Positions 8,137-17,259 are shown, numbered from the stretch's first letter. The stretch is 64,000 bases of DNA from Roseivirga spongicola (GCF_001592965.1 NZ_LRPC01000028.1:62001-126000); one strand, 5' to 3'. Numbers and translations are program-made. Notes: a model not told the origin generated them from the sequence alone.

Positions 8137-10059
8137 ATGAAGAACAGGAAACGACTCAAACAATCGACTCAAACAGCTTTTGGTGTGGCCATGCTCATGC
8201 TAATGAGTTTCAATCTTTCGGCACAAGCAATTGTAGAGGGAGGACTTTTTCAGCGTTACTATAACATGAACCAGAAAAAGTTAGAGGAGATGAAGGAACT
8301 CAAAAGACTAGCCTGGTCAGAATACAGTAAGTTGGTGGATGTCTCCCTAGTAAAAGCAGAAGGCGAATATCTGGCTGCACAGAGGAGCAAAAAGAAGTAC
8401 GATGAACTCACCTTCACCTTAGACGGTAGAAAGCTGGTAACCTCGGGCAAAGTATATTTTAGCAAGAGCACGGTTGAGCGCAATGGATATTACGTGCCTA
8501 AAATAGGTGGTGTATCCATAGTGCCGAACTCAGATATACGCTATCAGGGTAGTGGTAAATTGTTCGCGAGTATAGAAGATATCGAAGGCAGTATCATCAA
8601 ATCTTCAGGCAATCTATACAACGAAGATGGTAGCGTTTTTTATAGCGAAGAGCTAGACGAAACCGGCCAATACATTTACCGGACGGCTATAAAACCAAAT
8701 GGCGACTACGACTTTATGTTGTACTCACCCAATGGTTCGCAAAGAGACAAAGCCGATAAATTTGGGGTCTATAGCCCTAATATGGTTTATCCATTTAGTG
8801 CCGGTGGTACCCAGTATATTTCGCCAGAGGCCAGAGAAATTTCACTGATCAATTTTGAGAATGGAGATAAGTACATCGGCTTCTCTACTGCCGGAACTTA
8901 TGACACGCGAGGCTCAGGTACTTTTACTGGCTTTATGCCCACACTTTTTATGGAATATGGCAACGGAGGCGTGTTCTTTCTAGAGCGACCATGGGCAGAA
9001 CAACCTTATGCATGGGCTTTGGTGGTAGATGGTGAAGTGGAAATGACTATTCCTGCCGACATATCTGAAAAGCCGCAAGTCGATAGTCTGCTGAATAACC
9101 TGGATGTGAATATGTCCTACTATCCGTACCCCACCTATATGTTGGATGAGAAGGAGAAAAAGGATGCCATTTGGTGGCCAACCATGTCGGGACAAATGCT
9201 CAGTAAAGACACCGCCAATCTCAATGGTTATGGTATCAAGTTTTATACGGCCGATTCTGCTTTTAGAGGAGATCATTCCTATCTGGAAGTCGGCACATTC
9301 CAAAATGGAAAATTGCATGGAATGGGGTATAGGGTGAACATTACCCGACTCTATAACAACAAGTTTTCAAGCCGACCGAAAAACGAAACCGAAGACTATG
9401 ATGCTTTTGCTGCTCGTGTAAAAGGTGCTGCTGGGGTTTTTAACAATGGTGAACTGGTAGATGGTCGCGTACTGGATATTGATAACGCCCGCAAAACCTA
9501 TAAAAATGGTAATCGCTGGAAGCACATTCCGGTTGAAGGTTTTGCCTCTATTGGCAATGTGCCACTTAGCTTTAAAGGAAGTCTTTATTATGGCGATATG
9601 CCTTACACCGATTTGCCGAAGGACAAGGCCAATATCTATGTAGCCGAAATCCAGCGCATAATAAAGGTGCTGGAAATTGACACCACCAGAAAGGCCCTTA
9701 AAGTAATGGGCGACTATGACGAACCCGTTTGGCTCGATGAAAACTCCGGACCGCTTTATTGGCTTTACTCCGCCAAAACAGCTACTACAAGCTTTTGCCC
9801 AAGAACGATTACCCGAAAGAAGTTTAAGGAGATTAATGTAAAGAAATCTATACCGCGCAATACCACCACCGTGCGAAAGGTAAACGGAGCGATAGTAGAT
9901 TATTACTACACCACCCGCAAGAGCGACCCGATAGAATATACTGTAAAAGAAACCGTGTTAGACGGCTATGAAACCGTAACCTGTCCGGTTTGCCATGGCG
10001 AAGGAATTGTAAGCGTAAAAGCCCTTGCAAGCCAGTATAAACAGCTGGTGTTTCATTGA
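8137..10059 (+). CDS. Large secreted protein with MORN-like turns and C-terminal CPVCHG motif
   Basis: This 640-residue protein has a basic N terminus and a signal peptide ending SFNLSAQ (about 31). The middle is beta-rich with scattered MORN-like 'NGKLHGMGY' and 'NGELVDGRV' units and repeated YxGxG elements, resembling the MORN-like protein upstream in style. Near the C terminus is CPVCHGEG, a single DnaJ-type CxxCxG half zinc knuckle, preceded by a conserved-looking Tyr-rich stretch. I cannot name the family. It stands alone between conserved promoter C and a strong terminator at 10115. Since only one CxxC pair is present, zinc binding would need a partner or dimer. Confidence 0.75.
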   Translation: MKNRKRLKQSTQTAFGVAMLMLMSFNLSAQAIVEGGLFQRYYNMNQKKLEEMKELKRLAWSEYSKLVDVSLVKAEGEYLAAQRSKKKYDELTFTLDGRKLVTSGKVYFSKSTVERNGYYVPKIGGVSIVPNSDIRYQGSGKLFASIEDIEGSIIKSSGNLYNEDGSVFYSEELDETGQYIYRTAIKPNGDYDFMLYSPNGSQRDKADKFGVYSPNMVYPFSAGGTQYISPEAREISLINFENGDKYIGFSTAGTYDTRGSGTFTGFMPTLFMEYGNGGVFFLERPWAEQPYAWALVVDGEVEMTIPADISEKPQVDSLLNNLDVNMSYYPYPTYMLDEKEKKDAIWWPTMSGQMLSKDTANLNGYGIKFYTADSAFRGDHSYLEVGTFQNGKLHGMGYRVNITRLYNNKFSSRPKNETEDYDAFAARVKGAAGVFNNGELVDGRVLDIDNARKTYKNGNRWKHIPVEGFASIGNVPLSFKGSLYYGDMPYTDLPKDKANIYVAEIQRIIKVLEIDTTRKALKVMGDYDEPVWLDENSGPLYWLYSAKTATTSFCPRTITRKKFKEINVKKSIPRNTTTVRKVNGAIVDYYYTTRKSDPIEYTVKETVLDGYETVTCPVCHGEGIVSVKALASQYKQLVFH

Positions 10060-10114
10060 TAAGATAAATAGTAGTCTTTAGTTGAGTCTCAGGTTAGTCA
10101 CCTGTTTAGTTGAG

Positions 10115-10143
10115 AAAGCAGCACATACGGTGCTGCTTTTTTT
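10115..10143 (+). terminator. Rho-independent terminator
   Basis: A perfect 10-bp stem (AAAGCAGCAC at 10115-10124, GTGCTGCTTT at 10130-10139) with loop ATACG runs into a T tract to 10143. It lies 56 nt after the 640-residue gene. On the other strand it would lie downstream of the NYN gene, with an A-run/T-run geometry that may serve both. Confidence 0.85.
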
Positions 10144-10201
10144 GTTGATGCATTGAATTATTAATGAATCTTCCAAATAACTTTTTTCGTTTAGTTTTTC
10201 T

Positions 10202-11146
10202 TTACTCAATTGGTTCAACGTCTACAGCTACATCGTCACCTTTATCGTTTTTTTGGATATTATAGGTGACCTTATCACCAACAGATAAATCATTAAAGTC
10301 AATACCATTAACAGATTGATAATGAAAGAAAAGGTTATTAGGAGGTCTTTTGATAAAGCCATAACCATTTTGGATATTCATTATTTCGCCAATATCTCCT
10401 TCACTGTCATTATTGCTGTCTACCTCAGACTTATGTGTTGATGGAATTGCCTTAGCTTTTCTTTCAACCTTCTTTTGTTGTGGCAAGAAAAGATTGTTTA
10501 CTGCAAATGAGTCTCTTGCAACTCTATTGTCAATTTCTTCATGCATAGCAATTGGATAGGTTACAACTTCCAATAAGTCTTGTGAAGTTCGAGTCACTCT
10601 TTCATTCCCGTAATCATCTGTATAATCGAAGTCCCAAGACATTAGCATTACCCTTGTTCCGAGTGTATTAAGTTTTCTTATTAATGGAGTATAGTCTCCG
10701 TCAGATGCAACTAACACTAAAACATTAAATCTTTTATAATAAGCTAACTCAAATGCTTCTAAAGCCAACCAAACATCAATTCCTTTTTCATGCTTTTGTC
10801 CTGATTGGGATGTCTTTACTGGCAAATAATGGGTTGTGATTCCCTCCTTCATTAAAACATCATCAAAAAGTCTGTCGTAATAGAGAGAGTTTGATTTTTC
10901 AGATGCATCTTTTGCATTTAGCCTGCCACGGAAATAATGTGAATCAACTATTTGACAATGTCTATAACCACTTGAATCTCCCTCTACTTCTGCAACTTTA
11001 TGTCTAATGTAGTCATGAAGTCCTGAGACACTGATTCTTGCTTTGCGCTTGTGAACATATGCGTAATAGTTACTTACATGAAGAAAATAATTCCCATCAT
11101 AAAAGACTCCAATTCGGGTCAGTTTATTGTTCTTGTCTGTATTCAT
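10202..11146 (-). CDS. NYN-domain (LabA/DUF88) nuclease-like protein with C-terminal cold-shock domain
   Basis: The protein has 314 residues. Residues 10-190 form a NYN/PIN-like domain, recognised by the acidic motifs VFYDGNYF (Asp17 region), KGIDVWLALEAF and VLVASDGDYTPLIRKL, which supply the metal-binding Asp residues of PIN-fold ribonucleases. After a charged linker (about 215-250), residues 251-314 look like a cold-shock/S1-type OB domain: GEIMNIQNGYGFIKR, LFFHYQSV and LSVGDKVTYNI match CSD strand patterns (KGYGFI.., VFVH.S.., G..V.F.). The family is expected to bind and cut RNA. The gene is more AT-rich than its neighbours, faces the opposite way and is flanked by repeats, which suggests transfer. 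Confidence 0.85.
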   Translation of the reverse strand: MNTDKNNKLTRIGVFYDGNYFLHVSNYYAYVHKRKARISVSGLHDYIRHKVAEVEGDSSGYRHCQIVDSHYFRGRLNAKDASEKSNSLYYDRLFDDVLMKEGITTHYLPVKTSQSGQKHEKGIDVWLALEAFELAYYKRFNVLVLVASDGDYTPLIRKLNTLGTRVMLMSWDFDYTDDYGNERVTRTSQDLLEVVTYPIAMHEEIDNRVARDSFAVNNLFLPQQKKVERKAKAIPSTHKSEVDSNNDSEGDIGEIMNIQNGYGFIKRPPNNLFFHYQSVNGIDFNDLSVGDKVTYNIQKNDKGDDVAVDVEPIE

Positions 11147-11496
11147 TATTCATTATTTAATGTCTTTATAATTTAGCCTAACGCGGTGTGCCGCGCACTA
11201 TTTGAGTTTTGAGAAAAGCACAGGAGTTTAAAAAGTACGTGTGTGTTTTTCTTGCTGGAAGAAAAGAATTTAAAAGAATAATTACAAGGGGTATTATGCT
11301 GAGAGGTAGCATTAGTCGTCCGACCAATTGTCCTCAACACTGCCCAGAGTTTCGGTCTCAGCCGTCCTTACCAGTCATTGGTCTGACGACTTGGTTGTTT
11401 GGTTGCTTCGGGTGAGAGGGTAGGAGCAAGGTCGCGGGGGATTCTTCGGTCATTCCTCCCTCTGAATGACGCGGTATATTTAGCTTTTTCGGTATC

Positions 11497-11635
11497 CGTC
11501 ATTGCGAGAAATAAAGCCTGTGCTAACAAGGTTTTATGACGAAGCAATCTGTCTGCATAGAGGACTACTGCTCAGAATAGGCAGATTGCCGCGTTACAAA
11601 ATTCCACTGCGTTCATTTTGTGCCTCGCAATGACG
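11497..11635. repeat. Dispersed CGTCATTGCGAG element, copy 4 (complete)
   Basis: Ends are CGTCATTGCGAG and CTCGCAATGACG, with the shortest interior of the complete copies. The rest of the 11147-12017 spacer holds a CGCGG-TGTG-CCGCG hairpin (11182-11195), a diverged copy of the 102-bp segment (about 11663-11770) and ccaatt tracts. I see no credible gene there. Confidence 0.8.
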
Positions 11636-12017
11636 AGAAAGATACGGTTTCTTGCTTCTAATCATCCTCAATTCCTTCCCGAGGCATCGGGAGGGATGCC
11701 AAAGAATTCAATTTTATGAACCAAGCTTTATTCCTTCACCCTTTAGGGCTGGGGTAGAGGCAGAATTCTTTTCCAAATACTTATTGACCCATCGATTAAC
11801 GAATCCACTAATAACCCTTTCCTGAGCACCGAGCACCAGTTCCCTAATCAACTAGTTGCCAAATTCCCCAAATTCGCAGTTTCCTAATAACCAAGTCAAG
11901 TGCAAGGCCATGGGAGATGCTGAAATAAAGTCAGCATGACGTGCTATAGTGGGCTTTGGCCGTAGCCCCAACTTTGAACTATAAACCTTGAACTCTTAAA
12001 CCGCTTCTTCGAAGCAA

Positions 12018-12065
12018 TTACGTCAATTGCCTTATTGAATGCCGTAGGGCACTGGGCTAAGTTTG
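12018..12065 (+). promoter_or_regulatory. Conserved promoter, copy D (323-residue protein)
   Basis: TTACGTCAATTGCC at 12018, TATTG with its TTG at 12035-12037, a 20-bp spacer and TAAGTTTG at 12058-12065. This matches copy A at every key position. The start codon is at 12101. Confidence 0.7.
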
Positions 12066-12100
12066 TTTATGATTTTTAATTAACTCAAAGCAAATCCATC

Positions 12101-13072
12101 ATGAAAAGAAAACTATTTCTGGCAGCGCTGCTAGCCATTTTTACTGCACTTACATCCGTAGCCCAAACTGTAGAAGAGGTCAATGCCAAAATACTGGGGC
12201 CGGCAAACTTGAATTTTAGGAAATTCTCTAAAAGAGTAGTTATCTCCGACTTCCATGTGAAATATCAGGTAGCAATGGAGCTGGAAGATTCACAAAAAGG
12301 CGGAAAAATGTGGAGAGGCGGTTTGAGGGGAGATGCCAAAGCTACTCTTGACCTTGTTTTAGATGGTTTGGATCCTGATCAGCTTCAAAAACTAACCGAT
12401 GAGTTGTATACCAGCTATGTTGCCGAGTTGAAGGCTCAGGGTTTTGAAGTAGCTCCAATTGAAGAGCTATGGAACCATGAGGCTTATTCAAAAGACAGAG
12501 AAGGTAGGTGGGAGCTGGTGCCCGGTAATGGTCCTGGAGATAGTGGAGAATATGGAGTCATTTTCACCAGAGCCACTAACGGTAAATTTGTGGTGCCGAA
12601 AAACTATGGTGGCATGTATGTAGGTGCAACGGTAGGTAAAATAAACAACAAGGAAAAAGACTTTATCTATAACAGTGTGTCTCTGGTGGTAACCATTTTT
12701 GAAGACAGCCAGGGAGAGCTTTCAAAGGCTTTGAACAGACATGCTAAAGCTGCTCAGGTAAAAGCTGAAACCAATTTCAAGATAAGCGAAGACAGCAAGG
12801 TTTGGTTCGGTATGGGTACTGTTTATCCAAAGGGTGGAGTTGAAGTAACTGATGTTATTGAAAAGCAGAAATTCGAGTCGGGGCAGAATGCAGCCAGAGA
12901 TAAAATGGGTACTGACTTTGGAGTTCTGCGAGTTTGGGAAGTAGAAAATAAGGAGAAGAAAAACTACGCTACTGTTGAGTGCAACCCTGAGAAATATTTA
13001 AAAGGCACAGAGCTGGGAGCAAATGCCTTTTTGAAAGAGGCCATTCAGGTCTTAGTTAAAAAGGCTAATTAA
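12101..13072 (+). CDS. Secreted protein of unknown function
   Basis: The 323-residue product opens with a textbook signal peptide (MKRKLFLAALLAIFTALTSVAQ). The mature domain is mixed alpha/beta with no Cys clusters, transmembrane segments or catalytic motif I recognise. Features visible are a Gly/Lys-rich stretch near residue 70, a PGNGPGDSGEYG loop near 145 and a helical, Lys-rich C terminus. It sits behind conserved promoter D and is followed 6 nt later by a putative lipoprotein gene, then by the TPR histidine kinase, so the three may be one transcript. The export signal and shared promoter put it in the same set as the CHAT and Sel1 proteins. Confidence 0.75.
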   Translation: MKRKLFLAALLAIFTALTSVAQTVEEVNAKILGPANLNFRKFSKRVVISDFHVKYQVAMELEDSQKGGKMWRGGLRGDAKATLDLVLDGLDPDQLQKLTDELYTSYVAELKAQGFEVAPIEELWNHEAYSKDREGRWELVPGNGPGDSGEYGVIFTRATNGKFVVPKNYGGMYVGATVGKINNKEKDFIYNSVSLVVTIFEDSQGELSKALNRHAKAAQVKAETNFKISEDSKVWFGMGTVYPKGGVEVTDVIEKQKFESGQNAARDKMGTDFGVLRVWEVENKEKKNYATVECNPEKYLKGTELGANAFLKEAIQVLVKKAN

Positions 13073-13078
13073 GCGCAG

Positions 13079-13726
13079 ATGAATAAGCTTCAACCAAAAT
13101 ATCTAGTTGTTTCTATTGTGCTGCTGTTCCTTGCTTGCGAAAGCAAAGGGCAGCAGGCTTTAGAAGCTTGTGGCGAAATAAAGACACTTACCATAGACGC
13201 TGAATATGCGCAGATGGCAGGGCTGCCAGAAATTAACTTCGAATTGGAATATCCTGCTGAAATGGAGTTTACTCCGGCTGTCGAAGGTCAAAAGAATTAC
13301 AACTATGCCACTTTTGTTTCACATGATGAAGCTGGAAATAGGAAGGAAATGATCTCCATCGGTTACTACACCATGGAAGGCACTGATGAAGCAACTATGG
13401 ATGCGTTGAATGAAGATCTACTCAGTCAATTTCGTCAAATGTATGTCGCCAATTTTGAGTTGAGCAATGAATTTCTTGGCAAAAAAGAGTTCGATGGTAA
13501 GGAATATCCTATGTTTCAAACTATCGGAAAAATTGATCGCCCCGAGGCAGAATTTGTTGGTTCCTATCATGTTCAGGCCATGCTTATTCGCCCCAACCCA
13601 GAATCGAAAGTTGGAGTGGTTTTCATCTTCCAATCGAACGAAACTTCAGCAATATCCTCATTCGAAGACATTGGTAATAAGGGCTGTTCTTCAATTATTT
13701 GGAATAGTTTGAAATTCAATGACTAG
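13079..13726 (+). CDS. Putative secreted lipoprotein, unknown function
   Basis: This 215-residue protein has an N-terminal hydrophobic segment ending LLFLAC at about residue 20, which fits a lipobox although Phe at -3 is unusual; the following ESKGQQ could instead support cleavage after a later Ala. Only a few further Cys are present (around residues 31 and 202), possibly forming a disulfide. The body resembles small beta-rich outer-membrane-associated proteins, but I cannot name it. It lies 6 nt after the 323-residue gene and 27 nt before the histidine kinase gene. Confidence 0.65.
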   Translation: MNKLQPKYLVVSIVLLFLACESKGQQALEACGEIKTLTIDAEYAQMAGLPEINFELEYPAEMEFTPAVEGQKNYNYATFVSHDEAGNRKEMISIGYYTMEGTDEATMDALNEDLLSQFRQMYVANFELSNEFLGKKEFDGKEYPMFQTIGKIDRPEAEFVGSYHVQAMLIRPNPESKVGVVFIFQSNETSAISSFEDIGNKGCSSIIWNSLKFND

Positions 13727-13753
13727 TCAAATTCAATTTGTTGCCTATTTTTA

Positions 13754-15712
13754 GTGATGCCTTTAGCTAAACACCTTCGTTTATTTCTTGCGCTTACGCT
13801 ATCTGTTTGGTGTGTTGATGCGGTTGCTCAAAACCAGCAACAAATTGAGATTGAGGTCTATAAAGATTCGCTGAGCATAAAGACGGGCTTAGAAAAGGCT
13901 AAGGCTTATGGTGAAATTGGTTACCGCTATAGATACATTAATAGAGATAGTGCTTGGCATTACACCCTAATGGCTAATGAGATGGCTGAGGAATATAAGG
14001 ACGTAAATCTGCAGAGCAGAACACTCATGAATATTGGTATTCTCCACCTTGAGGAGGGGAGTTTTGACAAATCTGAAGCCTCTCTTAAGTCTGCTCTGGC
14101 CTTAGTCGATACTGCCAAATGGCCAAAAATGGAGACTTATATCTCGCACAATCTTGGAGCAGTTTATGAAAAAACCGGTGCTATGGATTCCGCCATTCAT
14201 TATTCCCTTCGGGCATTATCTGGGTATGAAATTGTTCAAGATACTCAAGGGATGGCTTCCATGCATTTGAACCTCGCCAATCAATATAGAGTAATCAAAG
14301 AATATGACCTGTCGGTAGAAGCGAACAAAAAAGCCAGGTCGTTGTATGAAAAAATAGGCAATGAATTCTACCTGGCCGCTATTGAGAATAACTTGGCGCT
14401 ATTGAATAATGAATTTGAACGGTATGAAGAAGCTTTAGTCTATGCCGAAAAATCATTGAAAATGTTCAATAAAATAGGTCAAAGGCTAGTAACTGGCTAT
14501 AGTTATACCAATATTGGGGTAGCGCAAAAGGGGCTTGGAAATTTAGATGAAGCTGAAGAAGCATTGAAAAAAGCCTTGGCACTTCAGCAGGAAAGAGGAG
14601 ATAAATACGAGGAGATATTCCTTAAAATGCACCTAGCCGATGTACTAAACCGAAGAGGGAATTATGCTGAAGCGGCTAGCTTGGGAGTTGAAGCATATCA
14701 AGGCGCGGTGAATGACGATATTCTTACTTTTCAACAGAAAACAGCACTCACACTTTCTAAGATTTACGAAAACCAACGCAACTATAAGGACGCTCTAACT
14801 TATATGCAAAAGAGCACTGCCGCTCAGGATAGTCTATTTATGACAGAAAAAGCTAAGGAGGTTCTGAAGCTGAAAGAGCAGTATGAAACGGAGCAGAAGG
14901 AGAATGAAATTCTGCGTCAGCGAAATGAGCTCATCGAAAGTGAGCTGACCTTGAAAAGAAGAAACAACCTACTCATTGCAGGAGGAGGTTTGGTGGTTTT
15001 ATTAGTGGTTGTTGGAATTTCGTTGATTAGAGTTCAGCGCTTGAAAGCAGAGAGAATCAAGAATGAGACAGCACTAGAAAAAGCGCTTACCGAAGCCAAA
15101 GCACAGGAAAATCTGAAGGAGCAACGCATCAGAATTGCCAGAGATCTGCACGATAATATTGGCTCGCAATTGACATACATCACTTCGATCACGGATACCA
15201 CTAGAAAAGGAATTAACAAAGGGGAAGTTTTCCTTGCGGAAAAGTTGATGCAGATGAAGCAGTTCACTTTGGTCACTATCTCAGAACTCCGCGATACCAT
15301 CTGGGCGATGAATAAGGATGAGATCAGTTTAGAGGATATTCAGGAGAGAACGCAGCAGCTCGCAGCCACCATTCACGATGCCACAGATGACAACATCCGG
15401 GTTCGCACCGAAAGTGAGCCAAGCGATAAAGTGTTGAATGCTTTTGTAGGAATGAATCTGTTCAGAATCATTCAGGAGTGTATCAATAATGCGGTGAAAC
15501 ACTCAGAAACGAAAGAAGTGCTGGTGTCCTTCAAAGACATTGATAAGAAGATAGAAATTGTAGTTCAAGACTTCGGTAAGGGCTTCGATACTGAAGTTCA
15601 AGGTGCTGGAAACGGACTATATATTATGAAGAATCGAGCTGAAAAAGCTGGAATAGACTTTAATCTATCCAGTGCAGTCGGTGAAGGCACCAAGGTTGAG
15701 TTGAGGGTTTAA
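13754..15712 (+). CDS. TPR-containing sensor histidine kinase (HisKA_3/NarL type)
   Basis: The 652 residues are laid out as follows: signal peptide (1-25), about seven tetratricopeptide repeats in the periplasm (about 30-370), a coiled-coil (about 375-405), one membrane helix (about 407-427), a second coiled-coil, a HisKA_3 dimerisation helix with the phospho-acceptor His466 in ARDLHDNIGSQL, and a HATPase domain with the N box (ECINNAVKHSE) and G1/G2 boxes (DFGKGFD, GNGLYIMKNRAEKAG). This is the common Bacteroidota two-component sensor that pairs with LuxR-type regulators. The likely partner is the response regulator at 16105, from which it is separated by a repeat-filled 392-bp gap. The TPR domain suggests sensing through protein contact. 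Confidence 0.9.
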   Translation: MMPLAKHLRLFLALTLSVWCVDAVAQNQQQIEIEVYKDSLSIKTGLEKAKAYGEIGYRYRYINRDSAWHYTLMANEMAEEYKDVNLQSRTLMNIGILHLEEGSFDKSEASLKSALALVDTAKWPKMETYISHNLGAVYEKTGAMDSAIHYSLRALSGYEIVQDTQGMASMHLNLANQYRVIKEYDLSVEANKKARSLYEKIGNEFYLAAIENNLALLNNEFERYEEALVYAEKSLKMFNKIGQRLVTGYSYTNIGVAQKGLGNLDEAEEALKKALALQQERGDKYEEIFLKMHLADVLNRRGNYAEAASLGVEAYQGAVNDDILTFQQKTALTLSKIYENQRNYKDALTYMQKSTAAQDSLFMTEKAKEVLKLKEQYETEQKENEILRQRNELIESELTLKRRNNLLIAGGGLVVLLVVVGISLIRVQRLKAERIKNETALEKALTEAKAQENLKEQRIRIARDLHDNIGSQLTYITSITDTTRKGINKGEVFLAEKLMQMKQFTLVTISELRDTIWAMNKDEISLEDIQERTQQLAATIHDATDDNIRVRTESEPSDKVLNAFVGMNLFRIIQECINNAVKHSETKEVLVSFKDIDKKIEIVVQDFGKGFDTEVQGAGNGLYIMKNRAEKAGIDFNLSSAVGEGTKVELRV

Positions 15713-16104
15713 ATGTTGAGAGGTGTTGAGGTTTGGACGTGTTGGAGTTTTAGGGCGATAAATCTCGACCAAAGCCAATTGAAGGCGTCATTGCGAGGAA
15801 GAAAAGCAGCGTTAGCAAGCTTTTGTGACGTAGCAATCTCCTTTAGCCTAGCACAAGTTTAGGAGATTCTTCGGACTCCAGATAGCTATCGGGATCAGGA
15901 GGATATTAATGCAGTCTGTTGCTGCATCGGGTTTAGTTGTCCCCCGCTGGCGGGGGTAGGGGGTGGATTTTTGAATAATTAATGATATTTCACCATGCCT
16001 GGAGAGAGGTGTGGAAAAGTTCAGAATTTACCCCTAACCCCGATGTTTCGGGGCCCTAAAGGGGACTTAAGAGAAGTAGACTCAATATTTAAAAGAGTAA
16101 GAAA
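15713..16104. repeat. Repeat-filled spacer with partial CGTCATTGCGAG element (copy 5) and hairpins
   Basis: At 15786 a left end CGTCATTGCGAGG is followed by a shortened core to about 15845 and then by a GGAGATTCTTCGG motif of the other hairpin family (about 15867). At 15941-15956 is CCCCCGC-TG-GCGGGGG, a strong GC hairpin, and at about 16040-16065 a CCCCGATGTTTCGGGG hairpin. No reading frame is credible here. Confidence 0.65.
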
Positions 16105-16758
16105 ATGAAAACAAGGTTGGCGATAGTAGATGACAATACATTTTTAGCGAGGGCTATCAATGAGAAATTGTCTGGTTTTGATGATTTGGATATCAAATAC
16201 ACCGTCCACAATGGCAGTGAGTTTCTGGCCAAGCTAGAGAAGAATCATAACCTTGATATTGTATTGATGGATATTGAAATGCCTGTGTTAGATGGTATCG
16301 AAACTGTAAATATTGTCAAGCAAAAATATCCGCACATAAAGGTGCTAATGCTAACGGTTTTCGATAATGACGAAAACATCTTCAACGCTATTCGTGCTGG
16401 CGCTGACGGCTATTTACTGAAGGAAATAGAAGGGGATAAGCTACACAAAGCTATTTTGGAAACCGTAGAAGGTGGAGCAGCAATGAGTCCATCTATCGCG
16501 GTGAAAACCCTCAAATTACTCCGTTTCCCTGAAAAACAAGAGTCATTCAAAATCGAAGAAGATATTACGGAACTCAGTACCCGTGAGCAGGAAGTGCTGG
16601 AGCAATTGGCTGAAGGCCTAAGCTATACCGTCATTGCAAATAACCTGTTTCTATCGCCAAGCACAGTGCGCAAACACATTGAGAACATCTACAAGAAACT
16701 GCAAGTACATAATAAGCTAGAGGCCGTTCAAAAAGCCCGTAGGCAGAGTTTGATTTAA
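16105..16758 (+). CDS. LuxR/NarL-family response regulator
   Basis: The 217-residue protein has an N-terminal receiver domain (1-120) with acidic pocket DD at 9-10, phospho-acceptor Asp56 in VLMDIEMP, the T/Lys switch residues (LTVF near 88; LLKE near 108), and a C-terminal LuxR-type helix-turn-helix (about 150-212) with LSTREQEVLEQLAEG and STVRKHIENIYKKL. It is expected to be phosphorylated by the histidine kinase encoded just upstream and to bind DNA as a dimer. The conserved 48-bp promoters in front of the four secreted-protein units are natural candidate targets because of proximity, but nothing in the sequence proves that. Confidence 0.92.
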   Translation: MKTRLAIVDDNTFLARAINEKLSGFDDLDIKYTVHNGSEFLAKLEKNHNLDIVLMDIEMPVLDGIETVNIVKQKYPHIKVLMLTVFDNDENIFNAIRAGADGYLLKEIEGDKLHKAILETVEGGAAMSPSIAVKTLKLLRFPEKQESFKIEEDITELSTREQEVLEQLAEGLSYTVIANNLFLSPSTVRKHIENIYKKLQVHNKLEAVQKARRQSLI

Positions 16759-16876
16759 CTGTCGGAATTGGGTCAGGACGTCATTGCGGAATTTTCCTTT
16801 GATATATGGGTCAGCTCAAAGGAAAATGTCCGCAATCTCTTTTAATGTCTAATGGGATACAGAAACTTATCACCAT

Positions 16877-17120
16877 CAGAGTCTTTCATGAGGACTCTGA
16901 TGATTGTTCTAGGACTTCCTCAGAGTCCCTTTCAGGAGACTCTGAGGGTGATGGGATTCACTACAAAGTTTGCGGTCACCATCATTGCGAGGAGAAAAAG
17001 CCACACATGTAGGCTTTTATGACGCGGCAATCTGTGGGTTCAAATCAAGATGGGCCATAACAGTGAGATTGCTTCGGCACAATCTTCTGCTAAAGCGAAG
17101 TTTGTTTCTCGCAATGATGG
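16877..17120. repeat. Composite repeat unit: GACTCTGA hairpin block plus element copy 6
   Basis: The first part (16877-16980) has repeated AGAGTC/GACTCT arms and a GGGATTCACTACAAAGTTTGC-like stretch (quoted only in part) ending TTTGCGGTCACC. The second part (16980-17120) is a CATCATTGCGAGG to CTCGCAATGATGG member of the dispersed family with a variant end. The same two-part order recurs at 17260-17534. Confidence 0.65.
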
Positions 17121-17259
17121 CTTAACAGACAGTTCGTGGTATTTGATAAACTCCAATTCCGTAAATGACCATTGCCTAATCAACCAATTCCCCACTTAGG
17201 CCTCTCCGCTATGATCGAGGTAAAAAGAGAGAGGCAAAATGATTACGGAGATAGTACCA

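Noticed and set aside
7876-8172. 98-residue minus-strand frame
   Set aside because: It runs through the repeat-filled spacer and conserved promoter C.
10081-10200. Possible small gene between the 640-residue protein and the NYN gene
   Set aside because: The stretch is fully explained by the terminator and short spacer; no frame has coding character.
11176-11196. GCCTAACG plus CGCGG hairpin resembling an integron attC site
   Set aside because: GCCTAAC fits the RYYYAAC half, but no matching GTTRRRY partner or cassette-like partner site is found on the other side of the NYN gene.
11209-11415. 68-residue plus-strand frame in the spacer right of the NYN gene
   Set aside because: Its composition mixes unrelated segments, it overlaps known repeat sequence, and it has no promoter or recognisable domain.
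16806-17012. 68-residue plus-strand frame
   Set aside because: It is made of the GACTCTGA hairpin repeat and part of the dispersed element.
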